Of a stretch of 38,978 nucleotides of DNA, positions 25,918 through 33,448 are shown in pieces. The translations under genes were made by a program, and so were the position numbers. Position 1 is the first letter of the stretch; every line of letters starts with the position of its first letter. The stretch comes from Planctomycetota bacterium (lineage in GTDB: Bacteria > Planctomycetota > UBA11346): assembly GCA_022841245.1 (NCBI GenBank), contig JALHRW010000024.1, positions 1-38,978 on the forward strand, written 5' to 3'. Under the pieces are notes generated by a model. The model was given only the letters and a program-made list of their open reading frames with translations, was not told where the DNA came from and did not search any database.

Positions 25918-27369
25918 TCAGGCGTCGGGCGTGGTATGGAAATCCTGATCGTGGTCCGCCGCGATGGCAGCGACGACGGGCTGCACCACGCGGATGCCGC
26001 GCCAGCGTCCGCTCCGCCAACGCAGCCAGAACAGCCCGCTGCACAGCATGAAGGCGGCGACCTGCACGCTCCAGGTCGCGAGCGGCGACCAATGCAGGAC
26101 GTGCAAGCCGAGCACCGCGATCGGCAGCAGCAGCCAGTGCATGCCGACCGATAGCCACATGGTGAAGAGGGTGTCGCCGGCCCCGCGCAACGCGCCGCTG
26201 ACCACGGTGATCACCGTTTCGATCAGCACGTAGGCGGCGGCCAGGCGGATCATCGCCGTCGCCAGCGGCTCGGCCTGCTGATAGAGCGGATCGGCCTGCC
26301 CGGGCCGGAACACCGCGACCAGCAGTTCGGGGATGCCGACGAAGGCGAGCAGCACGGTGCCGGAGTAGACCCAGCCCAGGCGCAGGCCGGAGCGCACCAC
26401 GCGCTCCGCCACCTCCGGCTGCCCAGCGCCGACCGAGCGGCCGACCAGGCTCATCACGCCGATCTGCAGGCCGATCAGCGGCACGAATGAAACCAGGTCC
26501 CAGTTGAACATCACTGTCGTCGCGGTGGCGGTGGCCGGGCCGTGCGCGTGGTAGGCGATGATCATGCCGTTGAAGGCGCACAGGTTCAGCAGCATCTCCA
26601 TACCGCCCGGGAAGCCGAACCGCAGCAGGGTGGTCATCTCCCTGCGGTCGAAGCGCCAAGCGCGCGCCACGCCGTAGAGCCGGCGCATCTCAGGGGCGAA
26701 GTACGCGCAGACCAGCACGGCCAGGCCGCAGGCGCTGCCGATCACCGAGCCCCAGGCCGAGCCGCGGATGCCCATCGCCGGCAGTCCGAGATTGCCGAAG
26801 ATGAGCAGCCAGTTGGCGGCGATGTTGACCGCCATCGCCACCAGCGTGGCGATCATCACCACGCGGGTGCGGCCGATGCCGGAGAAGAATCCGGACAACG
26901 CACCGCGCAGCAGCATCATGCCGGAGAAAAGGTTGAGGATGTCGAAAAACTCGGTCTGCAGGGCCAGCTGCTCGGCCTCGATGCCGGAGACGGCGAACAA
27001 GGCGTGCATCGCCGGACGCAGCGCGATCAGCACCGGCCAGGCCGCGAGGGCGATGATCAGGGCCTGCGTCGTGGCGATGGCGCAGCGCTCCTGCCGCCCG
27101 GCCCCCAGGTGCTGGGCGACCAGCGCGGTGGCGAAGCCGATGATGCCGATGAAGAAGGTGCCGACGACGAAGCTCGCCAGGCCGCCGGCCATGGCAGCGT
27201 TCATGTGCGCCGGGCCCAGCTGAGCCAGGAACAGGCGGTCGGTGAAGATCATCACCGTGTCGCAGCCGGTCGACACGACCATCGGCAGGGCGATGGTCAG
27301 CAGGTCGCGGACGCCGCCGGCCGGATGAGCGTCCGGCCTGGGCTGCGGCTTCCCCATATCGGTACTCAT
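25918..27369 (-). CDS. MATE-family multidrug/metabolite efflux transporter
   Basis: The 483-residue product has about 12 hydrophobic segments and the MATE pattern: LTIALPMVVSTGCDTVMIFTDRLFLAQLGPAHMNAAMAGG at the start and the internal repeat with LIGLQIGVMSLVGRSVGAGQPE. It would use a Na+ or H+ gradient to export cationic compounds; the substrate is unknown. It overlaps rsgA by 4 nt (ATGA), so the two are cotranscribed. No link to the neighbouring sugar genes is required. Confidence 0.94.
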   Translation of the reverse strand: MSTDMGKPQPRPDAHPAGGVRDLLTIALPMVVSTGCDTVMIFTDRLFLAQLGPAHMNAAMAGGLASFVVGTFFIGIIGFATALVAQHLGAGRQERCAIATTQALIIALAAWPVLIALRPAMHALFAVSGIEAEQLALQTEFFDILNLFSGMMLLRGALSGFFSGIGRTRVVMIATLVAMAVNIAANWLLIFGNLGLPAMGIRGSAWGSVIGSACGLAVLVCAYFAPEMRRLYGVARAWRFDRREMTTLLRFGFPGGMEMLLNLCAFNGMIIAYHAHGPATATATTVMFNWDLVSFVPLIGLQIGVMSLVGRSVGAGQPEVAERVVRSGLRLGWVYSGTVLLAFVGIPELLVAVFRPGQADPLYQQAEPLATAMIRLAAAYVLIETVITVVSGALRGAGDTLFTMWLSVGMHWLLLPIAVLGLHVLHWSPLATWSVQVAAFMLCSGLFWLRWRSGRWRGIRVVQPVVAAIAADHDQDFHTTPDA

Positions 27370-28493
27370 TCCTCACCCCTCATCTGGCGTTTCCGCCGTC
27401 CGACCTCGCGGACCATGCGGCCGAACCGCCGCTGCCGCGCCCGCTCCTCGGCCTTGCCTGCGCCACCGTGGCGCAGCCGATCGCTTTCCAGCTCGCGCTT
27501 GAGCTTGCGGAAACCCGCCAGCCTGCCGGCGGGCAGGGTGCCGTCCTGCATGGCGGCGACCACGGCGCAACCAGGTTCCCCCGCGTGCGTGCAGTCGCTG
27601 AAGCGGCAGGACGCGGCGAGCCGTGCGATGTCATCGAACGAGGCGTCGATCGACGCCTCGTCGACAGCGAGGTGCAGCTCGCGCATGCCTGGCGTGTCGA
27701 GCAGCACGCCGCCGCCGGGCAGCGGCAGCAGCTCGCGCGACGTCGTCGTGTGCCGACCGCGGCTGTCGTCGGCCCGCACCTCACCCGTCTCCTGGCTGGC
27801 CTCCTCCAGAAGGCGATTGGCCAGGCTCGACTTCCCGGTCCCCGACGAACCGATCAGTGCCGCAGTGGCGCCAGGTCGCAGGTGGCTTCGCAGCGCCTCG
27901 AGCCCGGCGCCGGTCGCCGCGCTGGTCAACAGGACCGGGACTGCGCCGGCGATGGCCACCACCTCGGCCGACCGCAGCTCCGCTTCAGAGCAGGTGTCGC
28001 ATTTGTTCAGCACGATGACCGGCTCGGCGCCACCATCGTGGACCAGCGCGAGATAGCGCTCGATGCGGCGCAGGTTGAAGTCGCCGTCGAGACCGCAGAC
28101 GACGAAGACGGTGTCGACGTTGGCGGCGATGATCTGATCGGCGTTTGACGTGCCCGCCGCACGACGGACGAGGCAGCTGCGCCGGGGCAGGATGGCGTGG
28201 ATGAGGGCGTGCGGCGACTGCGCAGGCATGGTGATGGCCAGCCAATCGCCAGCCGCAGGCCGGTCGTGGCGGTCGAGCATGCCGCGCAGCAGCAGGCCGG
28301 TCGCCTCGGCGGGTACGACGCCGTGAGCGGTGAGGACGAGCCAGAGCGTGCGGTCTTCGCGCAGCACGCGTGCCGGCTGGAGGGCGGAGTCGGCGAGCTG
28401 CCGGAGCAGCTCGTGCCAAGCCGGATCCCAACCGGCTTGGCTGAGGGTGGGTGGGTTGGGCACGCCTGACGGCGTGGATGAAGGCGAAGGCAT
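27366..28493 (-). CDS. rsgA: Ribosome small-subunit-dependent GTPase A
   Basis: The 375-residue product is a circularly permuted GTPase that helps late 30S maturation. An N-terminal OB-like domain precedes the permuted motifs: G4 NKCD (163-166), G1 IGSSGTGKSS (214-223), G3 DTPG (266-269). The zinc site is C296-C301-H303-C309 (SCRFSDCTHAGEPGC), followed by a basic C-terminus (RQRRFGRMVREVGRRKRQM) that contacts rRNA. Length is typical. It is the first gene of a pair with the MATE transporter. A short ORF with its own promoter lies upstream. Confidence 0.95.
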   Translation of the reverse strand: MPSPSSTPSGVPNPPTLSQAGWDPAWHELLRQLADSALQPARVLREDRTLWLVLTAHGVVPAEATGLLLRGMLDRHDRPAAGDWLAITMPAQSPHALIHAILPRRSCLVRRAAGTSNADQIIAANVDTVFVVCGLDGDFNLRRIERYLALVHDGGAEPVIVLNKCDTCSEAELRSAEVVAIAGAVPVLLTSAATGAGLEALRSHLRPGATAALIGSSGTGKSSLANRLLEEASQETGEVRADDSRGRHTTTSRELLPLPGGGVLLDTPGMRELHLAVDEASIDASFDDIARLAASCRFSDCTHAGEPGCAVVAAMQDGTLPAGRLAGFRKLKRELESDRLRHGGAGKAEERARQRRFGRMVREVGRRKRQMRGEE

Positions 28494-28910
28494 GGTGATC
28501 GTCGCGCGTGCGCGACGCCGTGACAGGGCTGGCGGCGAGACGCGGGAATGCGCTCGCCAAGTGCGGAAGACCGCGTCACGGAAACGGCGGCTGGCGTCGG
28601 ATCATCCGCCCTCGGGCGGTACGTCCTGCTCAGCCCGACTGCGAAACGCCTGCGTTCAGGCGTCGGCTCCGACCATGCGCGGCCCCTGGGCGGTATCGAT
28701 ATGCGGCATGTCAGGGTCCTTTCGCAGGTGGAGCGGCCCGAAATAGGCTGCAGGAGCGTGGAATGCTAGCGTTTCGGCGCCGGCTGGCAATCAGCTCGGC
28801 CGGCTGGCGGCCTCTGCTCGCCCTGGCAGTATCGACGCCTACCGATCAATCAGCGCTGATGCTTGCCCCTCGGAGCGCATGCGCGCAACCGCAGAGGCTT
28901 CGCGCAGGCG
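28494..28910. other. Intergenic region upstream of rsgA and downstream of pilM
   Basis: No long gene is supported in these 417 bases. On the minus strand there is a possible promoter (TTGCCA at 28785-28790, TAGCAT at 28763-28768, spacing 16), then a 17-codon ORF, a stem ACGCCTG/CAGGCGT at 28646-28663 over its stop, and a stem CCGCC-CTCG-GGCGG at 28606-28619 before rsgA. The part 28770-28910 next to the pilM stop shows nothing else. Confidence 0.5.
28656..28709 (-). CDS. Possible 17-codon small ORF or rsgA leader peptide
   Basis: AAAGGA lies 7 nt before an ATG that opens MPHIDTAQGPRMVGADA and ends at a TGA inside a hairpin (28646-28663). A candidate promoter lies 54 nt upstream. The short length makes chance likely; the ribosome binding site, promoter and hairpin together make it worth recording. 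No family is recognised. Confidence 0.25.
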   Translation of the reverse strand: MPHIDTAQGPRMVGADA

Positions 28911-30545
28911 CTACTGCTTGGGCGGAAGCGGCGGCAGCTCGGGCAGCTTGAGGTCGCCGTTGCCGCCGTTGTCGTCCTTCGGCTCGTCGGCGAAGCCTTC
29001 GATCTTGATCGCGCTGCGGCTGACGCTGCCGGTGCCGGAGGCGCCCGGATCGCCCTTGGCGATGCGCTCGGAGGCGAGCGGCGGCGGCATCTCCTGGTCA
29101 TCGTCGAGCACGACCAGCAGGCCGCTGCGGGTCGCACCGCTCTCGCCGAGGAACATCTCGCTGGCGCCGCTGCCGCTGCGTGGCGGTTCAGGTGCGACCA
29201 TGGCCGCTGCAACCGGGGCCGGGATATTGATCGTCGCAGGCTGCGGCGGAGCCGGGACGTTGATCGTCGGCGGCAGCGGTTCGGCCGGGGTGCCACCGGC
29301 CGGGGTGACGAACAGCGGAGTCGGCATCGGTCCGGGCGAGACCACCGGGGTGCCGCTGGACGGGGTATAGGTCGGGGCGGGGGCCGGGGAGACCGGCTCC
29401 GGTGCGGCGGGTTCCGGTGCGGGGGCCGGCTCGTTGGCAGCCGGGGCGGCGCCAGCGTCGTTGCGGCCCTGGCGCGGCTGCCAGGCATGGCTCTGGCTGC
29501 CGCCAAGACCCTTCTGCGGGAATTCGAGCAGATGCAGGGCGAGGCCGAGGGCGACGGCCAGGCTCGGGCTGTTGGCGTCGAGGCCGTGGATGTCGTAGCG
29601 GCTGGGGACCAGGTCGAGGCCGGCCAGCGGATCGAACACGTGCACCGGACGGCCGAGCAGGTTGCCGAGGATGCTGGCGGCGTTGGGCAGCTGGGCCGAA
29701 CCGCCGGACAGCACGACGGTGGAGACCTCGCAGTCGAACTGGCCCTCGACGTAGTCGAAGCTCAGGCGGATCTCGTTGGCGAGGTCCTCGAAGGCGGGCT
29801 GCGCGGCGTCGAGCAGCTGGTCGAGCATCTCGCCCGGCGCCAGCTTGAGTCGGTCGACGTCGTCGGGCTCGGCCGAGAGGGTGCGGCCGACCGCCTCGGT
29901 GATCTCGTTGCCGGCGAGGTAGACCTCGCGGGTGAAGAGCAGGCGATTGCCCTGGACGATGGCGATGTTGCTCTTGGCGGCACCGATGTCGATCAGCGCG
30001 GTGGCCTTCTTCTCGGCCTCGGGCGGGGCGGGCGGGCCCAGCACCTCGTAGCAGTTGGCCAGGGCGAAGACGTCGACGTCGACGATCTCGGGCTCGACCC
30101 CGCCGAGCTTGAGCTGGGCGAGGTGCTCGGAGACGAACGAGCGGCGCACCGCCACCAGCATGACCGAAAGGTTGTCCGGCTTCTTGCCGTCCGGGTCGGG
30201 CAGCGGCTGCGCGTCGATGATCACCTCTTCGCTGCCGAAGGGGATGTATTTGTCGGCCTCGTGCGAGATGTGCTGCTGCAGCGCCGGGCCTTCCAGACGC
30301 GGCGTCTCGACCTGGCGGACGATCACCGAGCGGCCGGACACCGCGGTGCACAGCCGGCGCGACTTGACGCCGAGCTGGGCGAAGACGGCCTTGACCACTT
30401 CGCCGACGTCCTGCTTGTCGATGCGGGCGCTGGCGAAGCCCTGCAGCGTGATGCGGTCCTTGTTGGCCTGCAGGGCGACGGCTTTGACGCCGTAGCTGCC
30501 CACATCGAGGCCGATGACCGCCTTGCTCTGGCCGAACGACAGCAT
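28911..30545 (-). CDS. pilM: Type IV pilus assembly protein PilM with Pro-rich C-terminal tail
   Basis: The 544-residue product has the actin-like PilM core in residues 1-365: VIGLDVGSYGVKAVAL (ATP site), SGRSVIVRQVETP, ISHEADKYIPF, ATALIDIGAAKSNIAIV and STVVLSGGSAQLPN. PilM is the cytoplasmic part of the alignment complex and binds the PilN N-terminus. Residues about 366-544 are a Pro/Ala-rich, low-complexity tail not found in typical PilM (about 350 residues). GGGGG lies about 6 nt before the ATG. It is on the same strand as pilNOPQ but separated from them by about 3 kb of other genes. Core assignment is certain; the tail's role is unknown. Confidence 0.95.
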   Translation of the reverse strand: MLSFGQSKAVIGLDVGSYGVKAVALQANKDRITLQGFASARIDKQDVGEVVKAVFAQLGVKSRRLCTAVSGRSVIVRQVETPRLEGPALQQHISHEADKYIPFGSEEVIIDAQPLPDPDGKKPDNLSVMLVAVRRSFVSEHLAQLKLGGVEPEIVDVDVFALANCYEVLGPPAPPEAEKKATALIDIGAAKSNIAIVQGNRLLFTREVYLAGNEITEAVGRTLSAEPDDVDRLKLAPGEMLDQLLDAAQPAFEDLANEIRLSFDYVEGQFDCEVSTVVLSGGSAQLPNAASILGNLLGRPVHVFDPLAGLDLVPSRYDIHGLDANSPSLAVALGLALHLLEFPQKGLGGSQSHAWQPRQGRNDAGAAPAANEPAPAPEPAAPEPVSPAPAPTYTPSSGTPVVSPGPMPTPLFVTPAGGTPAEPLPPTINVPAPPQPATINIPAPVAAAMVAPEPPRSGSGASEMFLGESGATRSGLLVVLDDDQEMPPPLASERIAKGDPGASGTGSVSRSAIKIEGFADEPKDDNGGNGDLKLPELPPLPPKQ

Positions 30546-30883
30546 GCATTCCCCCCTGGCGACGGGCGCCGGTCAGTCGGACTCTAGGGGACTTGGAAGG
30601 GAGGGGCAAGGGGCTGTCGGCTCGTGGGGCTCTGCCCCACGTCCCCGCCGAGGGCCTTCGCCCCCGGATCCCCGCTCGACACGCCGCGCTGACGCGCGTC
30701 GATTTGTGAACACGAAATCGCTCGTTCCAGCCTCGCTACGCACTCGTGGCTCGTCCACACGGAGGACCAGCGACCCGTTCGCCACTCGTTTGGTCGCTCG
30801 GTCCGGCGACGATTTCCGCCGGACGTCGCTTGCGCTGGGCTATGGACCTCAAGCCTCAACCTTCCACACGTGGCAATGACCGC
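30546..30883. other. Dyad-rich intergenic region
   Basis: No gene is seen. Stems include GTGGGGC-TCT-GCCCCAC (30624-30640) and GTCCGGCG/CGCCGGAC (30801-30824), with repeated CTCGT/CTCGC words between. It separates the leftward pilM from the rightward deoxyribosyltransferase gene and must hold both promoters, but no clear -35/-10 pair stands out. Confidence 0.5.
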
Positions 30884-31279
30884 ATGATCTACCTCGCCGC
30901 CCCCCTGTTCACCGCCGCTGAGCAGGCCTTCAACGCCGAGCTGGCCCGCCGGCTGCGCGCCGCCGGGCACGAAGTCGCGGTGCCGCAGGACTTCTGCGCC
31001 CCCTGCGCCGGGCCGCCACCTGACTTCGCCGGCATCCATCGCGCCTGCCTCGACCATCTCGCCCGAGCCAGTTCGGTTGTGGCCGTGCTCGATGGGGCCG
31101 ACCCCGACAGCGGCACCTGCTTCGAGGTCGGCTGGGCGGTGGCGCGCGGCATCCCGGTCATCGGCCTGCGCACCGACCTGCGTCCGGGCGAGGACGGCGG
31201 CCTGCCCAACTGCATGCTCACCCGGTCCTGCCGGACGGTGGTGCGCTCGATCGACGCCGCGGTGGCGGCACTGACATGA
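30884..31279 (+). CDS. Nucleoside 2-deoxyribosyltransferase-like protein
   Basis: The 131-residue product starts MIYLAAPLFTAAEQAFNAEL, the family's Y-L-A-x-P-L-F motif, and has VVAVLDGADPDSGTCFEVGWAVARGIPVIGL, in which Glu is the expected nucleophile, and the C-terminal LPNCML. Members swap bases on deoxyribonucleosides for salvage or hydrolyse nucleotides. The ATG at 30884 fits the family start; the longer frame upstream is dyad-rich noncoding DNA. It stands alone, convergent with fabD. Confidence 0.88.
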   Translation: MIYLAAPLFTAAEQAFNAELARRLRAAGHEVAVPQDFCAPCAGPPPDFAGIHRACLDHLARASSVVAVLDGADPDSGTCFEVGWAVARGIPVIGLRTDLRPGEDGGLPNCMLTRSCRTVVRSIDAAVAALT

Positions 31280-31309
31280 TCGACCGCCGTGGCCGTGGCG
31301 AGCGAAAGC

Positions 31310-32239
31310 CTATGACGCGGCGAGGGCGTTGGCGTCAGCCGCCACGTCGAGGTTGCGGCAGGGCACGTCCTTGACCGTGCGCGTGATCATGCCGCCGAGC
31401 GTCTTGCCCGGTCCGAGTTCGAGGAAGGCGTCGACCCCGGCGGCGTGCATCGCCACCACGCTGTCAGCCCAGCGCACCGGGCTGGTCAACTGGGCCACCA
31501 GCAGCCCCGGCACCTCCGACGCGGCGGTCACCGGCTTGGCGGTGACGTTGCTATAGACCGGCCACTGCGGGTTCTTCAGCGTGACGCCAGCGAGAGCGGC
31601 GCGCAGGCGGTCTGCGGCTGGGGCCATCAGCGGGCTGTGGAACGCGCCCGCCACTGGCAGCGGCTTGGCCATGCGGATGCCATGCTTCTTGGCCAGCTCG
31701 ACCGCACGCACGCAGGCGCCGCGGGCGCCCGACACCACCACCTGGCCCGGGCTGTTGAGGTTGGCGATCGCCAGCACTTCGCCGCCCGCAGCCTCGGCGC
31801 ACAGCGCGGCGGCAGAGGCCTCATCGGCGCCGATCAGCGCGACCATGCCGCCCGGCACGGCGTCGGCGGCCGCCTGCATCGCCTCGCCGCGCAGACGCAC
31901 CAGCTTCACCGCGTCGGCGAAGGACAACACGCCGGAGGCGTACAGAGCGCTGTACTCGCCCAGGCTGAGGCCGGCGACCGCGGCGCAGGTCAGCGGGTTG
32001 ATCGCCTCCTGGGCCACCGCCAGCGACATCGCGCTGGCCACCAGGATGGCCGGCTGGCTGACGTCGGTGCGGGTGAGGTCGGCATCCGGACCGTTGGCCA
32101 TGATGTCGGAGAGGGCGAAGCCGAGGACGCGGTCGGCCTCGTCGAGCAGGCGGCGGGCGCTGGGGAAGCGCTGGGCGAGTTCGCTGCCCATGCCGACGTA
32201 CTGGGCACCTTGACCGGGGAAGACGAGAGCGCGGGGCAT
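31310..32239 (-). CDS. fabD: Malonyl-CoA:ACP transacylase
   Basis: The 309-residue product loads malonate onto acyl carrier protein for fatty-acid synthesis. It has LVFPGQGAQYVGMG (residues 5-18), the nucleophile Ser92 in GLSLGEYSALY (Leu in place of the common His before Ser), the Arg in VKLVRLRGEAMQ and the His201 in GAFHSPLM. Length is typical. It is not beside other fab genes in the window. It lies 39 nt after a small gene of unknown function and may be cotranscribed with it. Confidence 0.95.
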   Translation of the reverse strand: MPRALVFPGQGAQYVGMGSELAQRFPSARRLLDEADRVLGFALSDIMANGPDADLTRTDVSQPAILVASAMSLAVAQEAINPLTCAAVAGLSLGEYSALYASGVLSFADAVKLVRLRGEAMQAAADAVPGGMVALIGADEASAAALCAEAAGGEVLAIANLNSPGQVVVSGARGACVRAVELAKKHGIRMAKPLPVAGAFHSPLMAPAADRLRAALAGVTLKNPQWPVYSNVTAKPVTAASEVPGLLVAQLTSPVRWADSVVAMHAAGVDAFLELGPGKTLGGMITRTVKDVPCRNLDVAADANALAAS

Positions 32240-32278
32240 GCGGGACTCCTGGCCGCCAGTTGCGGCGGAAATGCTGTC

Positions 32279-32749
32279 CTACGCGCCCGCTCCCTCGCTT
32301 CCAGTCGGTGGGGCCGGCGGCGTCCCGACCGGCGGCGGCGCCCGGCGGACGAAACCGCGGGTGGTGATGCGCTCAGCCACTGTGGCGGCGGCGTCGCCGC
32401 TCGCCACGGGTGCCTCGGGAACGTCGCCGAAGGGGTCGTCATCGTCCGGCGCGACCTCGCCTGGACTCTTGTGGTAGGCGCGCAGAGCCATCAGGGCACG
32501 GTGTGCGCCGCTGTCGGTCAGTTCCGGATCGAGGGCTCGCAGGCGATCGATCTCGGCCAGCAGCGGGTCGACCTCGAGATCGGCTGGCATCGCCGGCTCC
32601 GCAGTCTCGCGCTTCCGCCGTTCCTCCTCCTCCTTCCGCTTGCGTGCGAATGCCCCCGTGCCGGGCCGCTGTTGCGACGACCCGCCATGGTAGGGATCCA
32701 CGCCTCCGATCTTGGGCAGAAGGTCCATGCTGTCAGCAGTATCGGCCAT
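32279..32749 (-). CDS. Hypothetical acidic, low-complexity cytoplasmic protein
   Basis: The 156-residue product has no family I can name. It opens MADTADSMDLLPKIGGVDPY, has a charged helix (FARKRKEEEERRKRE, residues about 34-48), a helical middle (DPLLAEIDRLRALDPEL) and a Pro/Gly-rich end. A second start at the Met of MDLLPK is possible. No signal or membrane segment is visible. It lies between fabD and another unknown gene on the same strand. Codon bias supports a real gene. Confidence 0.55.
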   Translation of the reverse strand: MADTADSMDLLPKIGGVDPYHGGSSQQRPGTGAFARKRKEEEERRKRETAEPAMPADLEVDPLLAEIDRLRALDPELTDSGAHRALMALRAYHKSPGEVAPDDDDPFGDVPEAPVASGDAAATVAERITTRGFVRRAPPPVGTPPAPPTGSEGAGA

Positions 32750-32776
32750 CTTCGGGCCGGCATAAGTACCGGATTC

Positions 32777-33301
32777 TCAGCCGCGCGCCGGGGCGGACAG
32801 GTACCAGCGATCCGGACGCACCTGGTCGCCGTAACCCTCTGCGGCGCTGAGCACATCGCGGCCTCCGGTGAAGCCGTCCTCGCCCAGGTAGACCAGCTGG
32901 ATGTACTTGAACACATCCCACGGCCGTGCCGCCGCGATGTGCTCGAGCAGCTTGACCCGTTCGGCCATCGCGAGGTCGACCAGGCGGTAGGGCCGCAGGG
33001 AGTGGTGCGGTACCCACCAGCGGCGCTGCGCATCGCACACTCCCCACTGCCCGCCGTCGCGCACGACATGCAACTCGGCCGCTGGTTGTTCCGACCAGCC
33101 GTTGTCGACGAAGCGGATGACGCGGGTGTCGAACAGGCGCAGGCCGGCCGGGCCGTCGGCGGCGTCACCGGCGATGACGCAGGTGAGGTGCCGGCCGCAC
33201 TGGGTGAGCAGCAGGCATGAAGTGACCAAGGGCGCCCGCATGGTGGCGGAACCGGCCTCAGCAAGCTGTTCGAGCGTCAGCACGTCAGCTAGCCTCGCCA
33301 A
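32777..33301 (-). CDS. Hypothetical protein
   Basis: The 174-residue product has no recognisable motif. It is rich in Trp, Arg and Leu, with a segment RRWWVPHHSLRPYRLVDLAMAERVKLLEHI. The start is uncertain: TTG at 33301, GTG at 33283 or ATG at 33241 with GAGG 14 nt upstream. A 9-bp stem (33304-33326) lies directly before the TTG. It ends 27 nt before the next unknown gene on the same strand, so the pair may be an operon with fabD. Codon bias supports coding. Confidence 0.6.
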   Translation of the reverse strand: MARLADVLTLEQLAEAGSATMRAPLVTSCLLLTQCGRHLTCVIAGDAADGPAGLRLFDTRVIRFVDNGWSEQPAAELHVVRDGGQWGVCDAQRRWWVPHHSLRPYRLVDLAMAERVKLLEHIAAARPWDVFKYIQLVYLGEDGFTGGRDVLSAAEGYGDQVRPDRWYLSAPARG

Positions 33302-33303
33302 GC

Positions 33304-33326
33304 GACCAGAGTGGGCAACTCTGGTC
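33304..33326. terminator. Hairpin GACCAGAGT/ACTCTGGTC
   Basis: Perfect 9-bp arms with the loop GGGCA lie just upstream of the unknown gene at 32777-33301 and 120 nt beyond pilQ. There is no T-run. It may end pilQ transcripts or act in the leader of the next gene. Confidence 0.45.
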
Positions 33327-33368
33327 TATGCTGCGCATGGAGACATGGATTTCCGTTTGGGCCTTCCC

Positions 33369-33421
33369 GTCTGCTGCGTAGCGCAGCAGACGCAGAAACC
33401 CTGGCCGTCAGCCAGGGTTTC
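33369..33421. terminator. Two tandem hairpins downstream of pilQ
   Basis: GTCTGCTGCG/CGCAGCAGAC (33369-33391) and GAAACCCTGGC/GCCAGGGTTTC (33395-33421) are perfect stems of 10 and 11 bp. The second lies 28 nt after the pilQ stop on the minus strand and carries TTTC/GAAA ends, like an intrinsic terminator with a short T-run. This is the probable end of the pilNOPQ operon. Confidence 0.65.
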
Positions 33422-33448
33422 CGCTTCGCGACTGCGGTTCAGGACCGG

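Noticed and set aside
25739..25948. 69-codon plus-strand ORF after the PocR/AraC gene
   Set aside because: No ribosome binding site or family match, and it overlaps the end of the MATE gene.
28863..30587. 574-residue plus-strand open frame
   Set aside because: Antisense shadow of pilM with no recognisable motif.
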